This document shows positions 11,567 through 22,400 of a stretch of 64,000 bases of DNA, piece after piece; positions within the stretch are counted from its first letter, which is position 1, and the number at the start of each line of letters is the position of its first letter. The notes under the pieces are model-generated. The model was not told the DNA's origin and made no database searches. It saw only the letters and a program-made list of their open reading frames with translations. A program made the translations under genes and the position numbers. The DNA comes from Ophiura sarsii (taxonomy: Eukaryota; Echinodermata; Ophiuroidea; Amphilepidida; Ophiuridae): positions 100,623,606-100,687,605 of the forward strand of contig CM069441.1 of assembly GCA_035610835.1 (NCBI GenBank). The letters run 5' to 3'.

Positions 11567-11850
11567 CTTCTCTTGGATCTTGTTCTATGGGCTAACTAAC
11601 AGACCTCTCAAATAGGTTTGGCCGGTTGGGTGTTTATTGTTTTGGTTTTTTCCAAATGTTGTGAACATTTTGGTGAATTTAAACAACTTTGAAATTTAAA
11701 AAAAAAAAAACATTTCAAAGTTTTCAACAACAAAATCAAATATTTTCATAAATTTTCTAAAAATGTCCACACGTTTTTGTAAAAAAAAAGAAATTGAAGA
11801 TTTAAAACAAAACGGGCCCGTAGAACAGGATGTATTTTCTTTGTCGCCTA
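11567..11850. mobile_element. Foldback element, CTGTTCTACGGGC family, copy 2
   Basis: CTTGTTCTATGGGC with ACAGACCTCTCAAATAGG on the left; GGGCCCGTAGAACAGG and TTTGTCGCCTA on the right. Edges are approximate. Confidence 0.6.
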
Positions 11851-11905
11851 TGGACAGAGTGAACACTGTTGATAAGGCTGTCAGGAGTATGGCGATGTTT
11901 AAATT

Positions 11906-12141
11906 ACTATAGTTCAATCAGTTCCAAATTGGCGAGAAATATTCAGTTTTTATCTATCAGCATGCAAAAGTAATCTCAGCGTATAAGCGTGATTTTGGCA
12001 TACGCAAGTGTCACACATACAATGACACTGCAACGTTGTATGCCATATTGCACCATGCGAGCGTTTTGGGCACGACGCTATTCTGAATTCATTCGCTGCT
12101 GTAAACAGGTTTCGCCAATTTGGAACTGACTGAACTATAGT
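11906..12141. mobile_element. Small inverted-repeat element (ACTATAGTTCAATCAGT ends), copy 1
   Basis: ACTATAGTTCAATCAGTTCC / GGAACTGACTGAACTATAGT with AAATTGGCGA / TCGCCAATTT adjacent. The second copy is 18739-18896. Confidence 0.75.
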
Positions 12142-12886
12142 ATAAGACACACTTATCTCTGATACAAGAACACCTCCCAGGTACAACAAAATGGATCAAA
12201 TCATTACTGAAGGAGTCATACGATATGTACAATGTACAATAACCGTAAGTTGTTTTATACAAATACAATTTTGTCAACATAAACTTGATTTAATTATACG
12301 TAAGATGAAAGTGGACTCTTTGAATTTATAAATCATATTTGAAGACTAGATCTCGGGTCCAATGTTCAAAGTGGTAATATTTGAATTTAACTTAGAAAAC
12401 TCATGTTTGCTGATGAGAATGAAATGTTTGCAAGCATGGCCAGTGAGGTGAAATGGCAGTATATACAGTTAAGCCCACAATTATTCATACCCCTTGAAAA
12501 ATATGAGTTTTTTGCATTTTTCTCATATCTATACCAGCTGGAGTGGTGGAACTTTTGCTTAACACTAAAGACAATTAGTTTGCAAGTACAAATCAATATA
12601 TATGGGCTCAACATTTTTTGCATAACAATATAATTGAACATGAATTGTGTTTTTATGCCTGTCCAAAATTATTCATACCCCATACCAAGTCTCAGGATTT
12701 ATGCCCCTTTTTGTGATAATATACATGTTTTTGACATTCCAAACATTCTTTATATTATGTGTAGGCTTTTATATTGTTATGCAATTATTCCATGATGTGT
12801 GCATAACATGTGGATGCATTACAAATGTGTCCTATTGAATGTACAGTGAGGGATATTATAGGACAACACTCTAGCTCTTTGACAGC

Positions 12887-13297
12887 ATGGCAAAGAAGAT
12901 CAAATAACCTTTTGTGCATATTGTGAATGCTCACAAAGAGGGGAAAGGCTACAGAGCTATTTCGAAACAATTTCAAGTGCAAGAATCTACCATACAAAGC
13001 ATAATTCGGAAGAACAAGACGTTCAACTCACTAAAAAACATTGAAGGATGCAGTCGGAAGCCAGCGGTGTCGCCTTGTTTGGCAAGAAAAGTATTGCGAA
13101 AGGCCAACAACAATCCACAGATCCCCATCAATGCTCTCCTGAACAACCTTGGCAATTATTGGACCAAGATATCATGGCAGACACTCCAGCATATATTGCA
13201 CATGAGAGGTCTCCATGGAGGCCGACCAAGAAAGACTCTACTCCTTAAAAGAGACACAGAGAAACTTGTCTTGCATCTTAAACAACCCCAGCACTGA
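12887..13297 (+). pseudogene. Tc1-like transposase N-terminal fragment, left arm
   Basis: An ATG at 12887 is followed by a stop after six codons. The frame then shows NAHKEGKGYRAISKQFQV (helix-turn-helix), STIQSIIRKNK, CSRKPAVSP and HGGRPRKTLLL, typical of the paired-like DNA-binding domain of Tc1 transposases. It ends at the palindrome centre. Confidence 0.75.
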
Positions 13298-13309
13298 AGA
13301 CCAAAAACT

Positions 13310-13745
13310 TGTATCTTTGTCCAGAAGTGCTCTTGCAAATGCTAGATGAGTTTCTTTTTGTCTCTTTTCAGGAGTAGAGTCTTTCTTGGTCGGAGTCCAT
13401 GGAGAACTTTTGTGTACTATATCTGCTGGAGTGTCTGCCTTAATATCTTGGTCCAAGATTTACCAAGGTTGTTCAGGAGAGCATTGGCGGTGATATGTGG
13501 ATTGTTGTTGGCCTTTCACCATACATTTCTTGTCAAACAAGGGGACACTGTTGGCTTCCGACCGTGTTCTTCCAGGTTTTTAACTGATTTTAACTGTCTT
13601 GTTCTTCCTAATTATGCTTTATATTGTGGAATTTGGCACTTGAAATTGCTTCGAAATAGCTTTGTAGCCTTTCCCCTCTTTGTGAGCATTCGCAATACAC
13701 AAATAAAGGTCCTCACTGAGTTATTTGATCTCCTTCGCTATGCTG
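13310..13745 (-). pseudogene. Tc1-like transposase N-terminal fragment, right arm
   Basis: The minus strand repeats the left-arm reading (NAHKEGKGYKAISKQFQV) with frameshifts. It reaches slightly further, to ETHLAFARALLDKDTSFWSS, the segment just before the first catalytic Asp of Tc1 enzymes. The plus-strand frame over this interval is its complement. Confidence 0.65.
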
Positions 13746-14369
13746 TCAAAGAGTTAGAGTGTTGTCCTATAATATCCCTCACTGTACATTCAATAGGACA
13801 CATTTCTAATGCATCCACATTGTATGCACACATCATGGAATAATTGCATAACAATATAAAAGCCTATCACACAATAAAAAGAATGTTTGGAATGGCAAAA
13901 ACATGTGTATCATCACAAAAAGTGGCCTCAATGCTATTGTTATGCAAAAAATGATGAGCCCAAATATATTGATTTGTACTTGCAAACTAATTGTCTTTAG
14001 TGTAAAGCGAAAGTTCCACCACTCCAGCTGGTATAGATATGAGAAAAATGCAAAAAACTCATATTTTTCAAGGGGTATGAATAATTGTGGGCTTAACTGT
14101 AGGTGTTACTGATCTATTGTGCTAGAAAATGTTCAATGTGAAGTTTAACACTCACATCCAGTATTTACATCCGTGGTGGTTTTATAGTTATAATGCGATT
14201 TTTATCTATTCCCAGCCTAGAACTAGAATAGATTAGGCAAGTATGGAAATCAATATGACACATTCTAAGTTTTGTCCCCGATTTGAATCAAAACTTTGAG
14301 TTAAAAACAATATCAATCAAAATATAATATTGATTTGTTATTGATTAAAAAATCACATTGGTTTCAGAT

Positions 14370-14960
14370 CTAAGCTCTACCCGCCTTCTCCATCCAATTT
14401 AATGCAGCTGTCGCAAAGAGCCATGTGGGCTCACCGTTCGCCACCGTGTGAGGACACACCATGGGCCTTTACTGTCCGTTGAACACGTTCAGGAGACTTT
14501 ACTAGCCATCCTCTCCCGGCAGGAATTTTGAGCATGCTCAAAACCCCTGCTGGGCAAGTAAAAGCGGCAGCAAACGGTGAGAGCCCGGTATGAGGAAGGT
14601 ATAAGTATAAGGACGGCGCACCCGTTTCGCAGGGCGGTGATGGGCAGTGGTCAATTGCTACCTAGAGTGACTGCTACCCAAATAAATAGATTATGACGTC
14701 AGAAACAGGGTATCTCATCAACAAACACATGCATGTTGCTCGTACAAAGTCTGGAATGCGAGTGAAGTGGTGAGCTTGAGCACTCTGCTTATAAAGGGCA
14801 GTTTGATGACGTCAAGGCGGTTCGGCCGGTACCCAGGCGTTTCGGCCGGTAGTATGCACCCGTTGAGGACACGGTGATCGGTAGAGGACAGTGAGCCCAG
14901 TAACAGGTCAGTGAGGACTCGGTATAGACCCGGTATAGACCCGGTGTCAAATAAAAAACA
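14370..14960. other. GC-richer stretch with two TGACGTCA sites
   Basis: Unrecognised sequence with TGACGTCA palindromes at 14694-14701 and 14807-14814, CTTATAAAGGG between them, and doubled phrases (TTTCGGCCGGTA, GGTATAGACCC). It lies about 0.2-0.8 kb from exon 2, in intron 2. No gene is seen; an intronic regulatory region or a repeat are both possible. Confidence 0.3.
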
Positions 14961-15133
14961 ATGTGACCATTGACATTTTTTGCTGATTGTTCGGAGTGTT
15001 GGACTCTGCTGTTTTTCTATTAGACGGGAAGGGGCCGCCCCAGCTCACCCAGCTATGTGTGGCAGAACTATCAGGACTTAGGAGTAGTGACCCAGTGGTG
15101 GCCTACCCTTGTGAAAACCTTAGATGTACTTAC

Positions 15134-15269
15134 ATGTATATTAGCCCCTGGTCCTGGGGCTCCCATAAACATCCAATCTAAGGCACTTGACTCTGAACTT
15201 GGTGGTATGAAATATGGTGTGTGGTAATGCGTCCTTAACTCTGCTTGTACACGCTGGTCACAATTACTC
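15134..15269 (-). CDS. Exon 2 of the cupin_8/JmjC-like oxygenase
   Basis: 136 bp bounded by acceptor ATAG (preceded by a T-rich tract) and donor GTAAGT (15128-15133). The first base completes the Trp codon left open by exon 1, and 45 sense codons follow: SNCDQRVQAE at the start, then TPYFIPPSSE, LDWMFMGAPGPG and finally ANIH. The final His is the first ligand of the HxD iron motif; the exon ends cleanly after its codon (phase 0). The surrounding frame is only slightly longer than the exon. The match in phase with exons 1 and 3, and the typical family order of motifs, make this a confident exon although it lies 28.7 kb from exon 1. Confidence 0.8.
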
Positions 15270-15468
15270 CTATTTACACATAAAAAATACAAATTACACT
15301 TTATAATTTGGGTTTAACACAAAGTGAAGGAGTCATCTCAGGACAATATGCAGTCCAGGCCGATTTCCCATTCAGGAAACATTCCTGAATTGGAAGTATT
15401 ACCAATAATGCAATGCGATATTTGTGGGTAGTCCTCTACAGGAACCCGCTTTTCATAAGGCTACAATG

Positions 15469-15668
15469 GTTTACAATGGAAATATTGCCTGTTGTATCTC
15501 GAACATGAGAGATTCGCTGCGCCATGAGCTGGGTCATTCGGTGTATTGACTTTTCACCCGTTGGCTTTTATTGACATAAATCCTTATAGACAATTTACAA
15601 AGGATGTGGGAGAAGTAGTTTTTTTGATATATGTCAACTTTTTCGGTCGTTTAAGTGAGAATCGATGA
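15469..15668 (+). repeat. 200-bp direct repeat, copy 1
   Basis: GTTTACAATGGAAATATTGC ... GAGAATCGATGA; only about five differences from 17311-17509. The next 45 bases (ATATAGCCTGTTGTATCTCT) repeat its beginning a third time. Confidence 0.9.
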
Positions 15669-15857
15669 AATATAGCCTGTTGTATCTCTAACATGAGAGA
15701 TTCGATGCAAAAAAAAAAAAATTAGTCCTACTTTGCTGAATGTCAAATTGACTGGAATCTAATTATATTTCATGTCTTATTACACCCATCTTGATCCTAA
15801 AAACCACTATCCCCGCCGGAACACTCGTCATCACCCCGCCCACCCCCACCCACCCAA

Positions 15858-16870
15858 TACACAGTAAAAAAAAAAGTGAACAACATGTTTAAAAAATTGA
15901 ACAACTGCTGTTTGACGGGTGAGCTGAGCAACTTGTTGCTCAAAATATTAAACATCTGGGGTTGTTTAAAGTTTTAAACACCTAGTTGTTTAACTTTTTA
16001 AACAACATGTTTAAAATCAGATTTTACACATTGGTGTTGTTTAAAAATTGTTGTTCAATTTTCAAGGGTTGTTTAAAGAAAGTTGTTCAATCCTCATGGG
16101 TTGTTCAAAGAAAGTTGTTCAATCATCTTGGGTTGTTCAAAGAAAGTTGTTCAATCATCTTGGGTTGTTCAAAGAAAGTTGTTCAATCATCTTGGGTTGT
16201 TCAAAGAAAGTTGTTCAATCCTCATGGATGAAATTGGCCTGTTTAAATAACCAGGGTTGTTTAATGGTGGTTGTTTAAAACTGCAGGGTTGTTTAAATGA
16301 TGGTTGTTAAAAAAACAGGGTTGTTTACTGGTAGTTGTTTAAAATTCCAGCACGATTTGAAGACTTGAATTTCTTGTGTTGAAGTACACAGACAGAACGG
16401 CAGAACTGTCGAATTCGGATGCCTTCTGTCTGTGGAGCAAAATCGCGAAATTAAAATTATATTTTTGCAAAAAATATCCATCTTCGCCGTCTATCATCAA
16501 ACTATATCGGTTCTTTGGTCATCATATTTCATTATTTTCTTGATTGTATTTCCCCATCTTGTCAGCAAAATCTTTAAAATTATGATTTAAAATCGAAATT
16601 TGTTTACCGAACGAAATACGGCGGCCATTAATTTGCAGCATATCGCGAACGAATCATTGTGACACGTGACTTGTGACGTCACACTAAACAACGTTGTTCA
16701 AGATCACTTTGTATTGATGTGAACGGCGTTCTTTATACTGTAAACAACACCTGTTTAAAAAAATGTTGTCTTCTTTAAACAACGATGTATAACTTTTACA
16801 CATCTGTTGTTTGAAAAAGTGTACAACCGAAATTGAACAGCGATATTTTGTACATCGTTTTCTCTGTGTA
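15858..16870. mobile_element. Element with GTTGTTTAAA-type internal motif and 32-bp tandem repeat
   Basis: TACACAG at the left and CTGTGTA at the right end (TA flanks). Inside, GTTGTTTAAA/GTTGTTCAA and their complements recur more than twenty times on both strands. At 16070-16225 a 32-bp unit (GGTTGTTCAAAGAAAGTTGT...) is repeated about five times. No conserved ORF. Confidence 0.6.
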
Positions 16871-16886
16871 CACGTAACTCACTTCC

Positions 16887-17141
16887 TTAACACTTTCCAC
16901 GCGGCAGGTGTCTGCAGACGACATTCCAAAAGTTCACAAAATGTTTTAAAAAACCCATATTGTATTGACTTTCAATACCCTATTTAGAATCACTATGAGA
17001 AATGCATTGAAAGAAGTACAAACATGCCTACATGTAGTCTTGGTTCTGTTATCCTTGAGGTATACTTTGAAAATTGGGAAAGGTTTCTGAAAAATCTGTT
17101 TTGTATAATGGCATAACTAATTGCCGCGTGGAAAGTGTTAA
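16887..17141. mobile_element. Short inverted-repeat element, TTAA family 4, copy 1
   Basis: 255 bases with ends TTAACACTTTCCACGCGGCA and TTGCCGCGTGGAAAGTGTTAA-type sequence. The interior is not palindromic. It matches 38121-38366 throughout. Confidence 0.85.
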
Positions 17142-17310
17142 ACTCAACCCATCCCAAAAGCACTAAGACTAACAACACGCCTACCCAGTGAATGTCTTTC
17201 GCAGCAGGTCTTTCCCGGTCCGTGTCAGCTATTTTGGGGTGTTTTCTAAGTTTTTACACTCACTAGTCATAACAATGTGAGAGGCGTTAACAAAGTGTGG
17301 AATAAATTTA

Positions 17311-17509
17311 GTTTACAATGGAAATATTGCCTGTTGTATCTCGAACATGAGAGATTCGCTGCGCCATGAGCTGGGTCATTCGGTGTATTGACTTTTCACC
17401 CGTTGGCTTTTATTGACATAAATCCTTATAGACAATTTACAAAGGATGTGGGAGGAGTAGTTTTTTGATATATGTCGACTTTTTCGGCCGTTTATGTGAG
17501 AATCGATGA
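17311..17509 (+). repeat. 200-bp direct repeat, copy 2
   Basis: Near-identical to 15469-15668. The two copies bracket the elements at 15858-16870 and 16887-17141. Confidence 0.9.
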
Positions 17510-17607
17510 CCTTGATCATGGTGCGTGGTTTGTGCCATGTAATTATAGATTTTATTGTCGTACTCAGCGTTCAGTGGCTCATTTTAATTTCGTTATTTTG
17601 ACTTGAG

Positions 17608-17907
17608 CAGTGGCGGATACAGGGGGGAGGGGGCCCCGTAAAATTTGCCAATATACCTTTTTTGTGTACCACTTAGGTTCCGTCGGTACATTTGCCACTT
17701 ATACCGGTTTTGGGACAACCACATCGCTACCCCCCCCCCCCCCCACCCCCCCACCCCCCCCCCCCCCCCCCCCCCCTTAGCAGAATTTTAGCAGAATTTC
17801 ACGAGCTGACGGGGGGGAAAATTGGGGACCTTTTACGATTTTTTTAGGGTACCAATTAAAAAAACCTTGGTCAGCCCCCGTAAATTTTAATCCTGGATCC
17901 GCCACTG
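17608..17907. mobile_element. hAT-like inverted-repeat element (CAGTGGCGGAT ends)
   Basis: CAGTGGCGGATACAGG ... CCTGGATCCGCCACTG, a terminal repeat type widespread among animal hAT-like MITEs. TTGAG flanks both sides. The interior has long C tracts (17731-17776). Confidence 0.65.
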
Positions 17908-18738
17908 TTGAGGGTCTATGAAGTGGACTACAAGCTAAAATGGATATCGATTCTTTTTTTTAATTTGCGACATGCTCAAACTTGGTAATATGGAAGATCA
18001 TATAATTATGCAAATTTCTGTCGAAGGAAAAAAAAGGTGCTAGGCGTACTTTTTTTAAAAAAAAGAGTTTGAATATTTAATGAGGTAATTAGCCCAATTT
18101 CTTAATTACAATAAATTATGAAAATTACCACAATAATATCTATTAATTATGACTAAACAGTTTATCTTATATTTTGACTCATTTACTGATCGTCATTGAT
18201 TCCAAGATCTAGCATATGTGGTTAAAATAAATAAATTGGTCTTTTTGGTATTATCACTACAAATACTTAGCAATATATCCATTCGCAAGGGATTATGGGA
18301 AATTGGCCCGGACTGATATGTAGGACTGATGGCCCCATCCACCCCCCCCCCCCCCCCCCTGAGCTGAGATAGATTTGCTGGCACTGCTATACTGGAAATA
18401 TTTATATCCAAGACTTCCCTTTTGGCAATAGAGTCGTGTAAATTTACACAGGTCTTCATAAATCTGTATGATGCAATCTGCCTAAAGATGTGTTGATCGT
18501 GACCTACATCATATAGAGTATAAAATTGTTGGCTGTCGCTGCAGACCAGAACAAGTCACACTTGCGTTTTGGTAATTCATGAGGCGACGGAAAAAATCTT
18601 ATTCTACGGGCCCGACCGAACCAATCTGGGGTTTTTTTAATTGTTGAAAATTGCATTGAAAATATTTTGGATGGTAAAAACAAGAATGCGTAATGAATGT
18701 TTGGACTTGCAAACCATGTACACTGAGATCATATATGG

Positions 18739-18896
18739 TCTATAGTTCAATCAGTCCAAAATTGGCGAACCTGCTTACAGCAGCAAATTAATAAAGAAGA
18801 TTATGGACCCACAAAATGTACACTTGGATTACTTTTGCGCGCAGAGAGATAAAAAACACATATTTCTCGCAAATTTGGAATTGATTAAACTATAGT
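18739..18896. mobile_element. Small inverted-repeat element, same family, copy 2
   Basis: CTATAGTTCAATCAGTCC with AAATTGGCGA, and TCGCAAATTTGG with AATTGATTAAACTATAG. Confidence 0.7.
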
Positions 18897-19651
18897 TGTG
18901 CATTTCATGGTTTCGTGGTTTTTAGAGATATTAATTAAATGCGGGATTAAATGCATTTTTGATGTTTTGGTTAACATTAGCTCATCTGAATGATTATGAA
19001 TATCTTTTAAGAGGCCTTAATATGCTGAAACCATCTGAACACAGATTTAGCCCAACATCACTGTCACGATATATATTTTGGCTCAATTCTCACCAACAGG
19101 TGGTGATGATCACATACACCCCTAGAATAAACCTGAGGATATGTTGGCATTCCAGGTAATAGCAAATACCATTTACAGTAGGGCACCAAGCACATATCAT
19201 GTATTTACCCTGGAGCCTATTTGGACAGAATTCACATCCTACAGAACTTACACGCATCAAACTCCTAGTGATATCAGAACACAAAGAGTTTGAGGTCTCC
19301 GTCTAAAAGTGAGAAATTTGTAACATAGGAGGACTCAATAATACTGTGTCAATAAATTAATGTTTGTATTACTCTTCTTGTAAATTGGGAATTCATGATG
19401 TGATTAACCCATTGTGGGTGATTAGAAGCCTGGATTATACTTGTGTTACATAGAGGTAAAGTTCAAACACCAAATTCGCGCTGTGGCGACGAGAAAAAAA
19501 ACACCCTGTTTTACGGGCGGACGGACCTGTCAAGTAGGGTCGGTCAGTTAGGTTTTTGTTTTTTTAACCTAAAATGTTACACAAAAAATCAGGAATTTCT
19601 CAAAAAGAAATTAAATTAAAACAAAAAAAATGTGATACATTTTCGGCCAAT

Positions 19652-20606
19652 GTGTTGCTATTTACCCCTGATAACACTATATCTATGTTACAGTGTGTGT
19701 TGCGATCTACCTCTGATAGCACCATATCTAGGTTACATTGTATGTTGCTATCTACCCCTGATAGCACCATATCTATGTTACAGTGTTTGTTGCTATCTAC
19801 CCCTGATAGCACCATATCTATGTTACAGTGTTTGTTGCAATCTACCCCTGATAGCACCATATCTATGTTACATTGGGAGTTGCAATCTACCCCTGATTGC
19901 ACCATATCTATGTTACAGTGTTTGTTGCAATCTACCCCTGATAGCACCATATCTATGTTACATTGGGAGTTGCAATCTACCCCTGATAGCACCATATCTA
20001 TGTTACAGTGTTTGTTGCTATCTACCCCTGATAGCACCATATCTATGTTACAGTGTTTGTTGCTATCTACCCCTGATAGCACCATATCTATGTTACATTG
20101 GGAGTTGCAATCTACCCCTGATTGCACCATATCTATGTTACAGTGTTTGTTGCAATCTACCCCTGATAGCACCATATCTATGTTACATTGGGAGTTGCAA
20201 TCTACCCCTGATTGCACCATATCTATGTTACAGTGTTTGTTGCAATCTACCCCTGATAGCACCATATCTATGTTACATTGGGAGTTGCAATCTACCCCTG
20301 ATAGCACCATATCTATGTTACAGTGTTTGTTGCTATCTACCCCTGATAGCACCATATCTATGTTACAGTGTTTGTTGCTATCTACCCCTGATTGCACTAT
20401 ATCTATGTTACAATGTGTGTTGCTATCTACTCCTGATAGCACCATATCTATATGACATTGTATGTTGCTATCTACCCCTGATAGCAACATACAATGCTAT
20501 CTACCCCTGATAGCACCATATCTAGGTTACATTGTATGTTGCTATCAACCTCTGATAGCACCATATCTATGTTACAGTGTTTGTTGCTATCTACCCCTGA
20601 TTGCAT
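19652..20606 (+). repeat. 45-bp satellite array with palindromic core (main block, about 21 units)
   Basis: Eighteen units start exactly every 45 bases from 19652 to 20417, followed by shorter variants. Each has a GCTATC-TACCCCT-GATAGC core followed by ACCATATCTATGTTACAGTGTTTG. In several units the core is GCAATC...GATTGC, changed on both arms. Units with ...CATTGG ends alternate with GAGTTGCAATC units, giving a 90-bp higher-order period. 45 is a multiple of three, so several frames stay open, but frames on both strands are equally open and repetitive, so no protein is proposed. Confidence 0.95.
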
Positions 20607-21132
20607 ATTGAATTCATGGGTCACATTTTTCGTACAGAGACGGCACGCAAATACAACAAGTACTGGTATAGCACAGTACTCTACTGAGCCAACTTGGGCT
20701 GTATACAACGTATGCAGCGGCTACCGATATCCTTTTGAAGCTAAGGTTATTTCTTTTTTTAAATCGTTTTTGCATATTTGTAAAAAAATATATGCCAGTA
20801 TCATTTATTTTTTCCTTTTGCCATCCTATTATTTCTCGGTTACTTCATGATTCCCTCACACTGCCATAATTAACAAAATGAGAACAATGTTCCGTCAATT
20901 TCACTAAATATACGGTGCATGTTTTCAGTATCTCTGGAAATAAATGGGCTACAAATCACATACCTATACGAGACGAATCTGTACCAAAATCTTACGACCG
21001 AGCGCAAAACACACCAGACCCATTGATAACACACGCAAACATTAATTCGATCAGTGATTTCATCACTCATTGTTCTATTCATAAAAAATTCACAGTTTTC
21101 ATCTATTTAAACAATTTGACTTGACATGACGT

Positions 21133-21513
21133 TTAAGGTATATTATGTGATCTTTTCCAGGGGACGCCCTCAATCATCGAGAGAAAAAATTGGAGGCAGA
21201 TTTTCTTGCAGATTTAATCTTCTGATCATACATCATAAATATATTCCAAGTTACAGAGCGATACGATTCCTAATAACCTCAACATCATGATTTTAGACTG
21301 AATTTAGAGTAAAATTTGGAAAATAGATTGTACCGTTCGGTACAATCTATTTTCAAACCATGATTTTGAAGTAATTAGGAATCGTATCGATCTGTAGCTT
21401 GGAATATATTTATGATGTATGATCAGAAGATAAATCTGCAAGAAAATCTGCTTCCAATTTTTTTCTCGATGATTGAGGGCGTCCCCTGGAAAAGATCACA
21501 TAATATACCTTAA
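21133..21513. mobile_element. Foldback element, TTAA family 3, copy 2
   Basis: Ends TTAAGGTATATTATGTGATC and GATCACATAATATACCTTAA. Same arms as 9788-10162, with the hairpin turn at GTACCGTTCGGTAC near 21335. Confidence 0.85.
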
Positions 21514-21520
21514 ACGATTT

Positions 21521-21625
21521 ATGATTTAAGATAAAAAATGCAAATCTGCAAAAAATCTGCTTTCATATTAAAAATCAATGAAAGAGGGCGCTACTTGGAA
21601 AAGATCACATAATATGCCTTTCAAT
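21521..21625. mobile_element. Single arm of TTAA family 3
   Basis: ATCTGCTTTCATATT, GAGGGCGCTACTTGG and AAGATCACATAATATGCCTT match the right arm of family 3 only. The Mutator-like element at 21626 is inserted at its end (duplicated CCTTTCAAT). Confidence 0.7.
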
Positions 21626-21984
21626 TAGGGGGGGTGGGGTACCGCGCCATTTTGTCCCAAAGCAATGGTCATGACGTCATATTTTGGTCGATTTTCTGAA
21701 CTTTTGTATTGGATTGACGTGCAAAATATATGCCCTTGGCAGCATACTTTCCCGGGTGTGTGGGTGCACTTTAAATTTCAGATGTTCTAAAATGGACGGA
21801 TATCTAACCAATTTGATAAAAAAACACGATCCACACACCCCAGAATTGCAAAAAAAGCATAAAATAAGTCCACTTTTTTGTGCCTTTGAACAGAGTGGCG
21901 GCCGGGATTGTAGAATTTAACACAGTGCATTAACCCATGACCCATGATATAAATAAATTATTTGCGTTATGTTTTTTCAATTAG

Positions 21985-22056
21985 CACGGTTAGTGTAGTG
22001 GAAAGAAAGTCGCTTGAGGAGCGAGAGGTTGTGGGTTCGAGTCCCATTAGGAGCAC
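21985..22056 (+). tRNA. tRNA-like sequence in the Mutator-like element
   Basis: A-box-like GGTTAGTGTAGTGG, anticodon-like stem TCGC-TTGAGGA-GCGA and T arm GTGGG-TTCGAGT-CCCAT. The acceptor arms do not pair, so it is called tRNA-derived. Confidence 0.35.
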
Positions 22057-22334
22057 TTTTTGTTTTATATGCTGGATTTGCTTAGCATCATCTGTATGCT
22101 TGCCCACGCGGACACCACACTGCTGGCGTTTACCGTATCAGGGTTACGCCATTTTTTCTCTCGAAAATGTCAAAAAAAATTACCGTTCTTTTAAAAATAA
22201 GAATTATAATCAAATTACAAACACATTTTGTGCGAGAGCAACACACACATTTGGCAAAAATGGCACAATAAAAATCCGTTCGTTATAAATAAATGGACAT
22301 GGTTAAATAATAAAACTATCACAATTACAGTCGT

Positions 22335-22400
22335 AAATCTCTGTGGCGTGCGTAGGTTGGCCATGTCGTTGGCAATCGGAAATCACGGGTTCGAATATTC
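22335..22400 (+). tRNA. Second, weaker tRNA-like sequence
   Basis: GTAGGTTGGCCATGTCGTTGGC and ACGGGTTCGAATATTCCC give A- and B-box-like words only; stems are poor. Confidence 0.2.

Larger units (their letters stand above)
12464..14101. mobile_element. Head-to-head double half of a Tc1-like transposon
   Basis: Ends are TACAGTTAAGCCCAC and GTGGGCTTAACTGTA, with TA at both ends as expected for Tc1/mariner. The two arms (about 800 bases each) are inverted copies of the same 5' half: terminal repeat, leader and the transposase N-terminal part. The centre lies near 13280-13335. No DDE catalytic region is present on either arm. Confidence 0.85.
2263..15133 (-). other. Intron 2 of the oxygenase gene (about 12.9 kb)
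   Basis: Bounded by donor GTAAGT (15128-15133) and acceptor ACAG (2263-2266). It holds foldback elements, tRNA-like elements and the Tc1 double half, and no recognisable host exon. About 4980-6460 and 8000-8340 show nothing recognisable. Confidence 0.65.

Noticed and set aside
13346..13843. Plus-strand frame of 165 residues
   Set aside because: It is the complement of the right-arm Tc1 transposase fragment, which reads on the minus strand.
15469..17509. LTR retrotransposon bounded by the 200-bp direct repeats
   Set aside because: The repeats do not begin TG or end CA, no primer-binding site, gag or pol is present, and the interior is made of other DNA elements.
19574..20510. Open frames of nearly 300 residues on both strands over the satellite
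   Set aside because: They arise because the 45-bp unit is a multiple of three. Frames on both strands are equally open and wholly repetitive, and there is no start context or flanking gene structure.
19652..20606. CRISPR-like array
   Set aside because: Units are contiguous 45-bp tandem repeats without unique spacers, and the host is a eukaryote.
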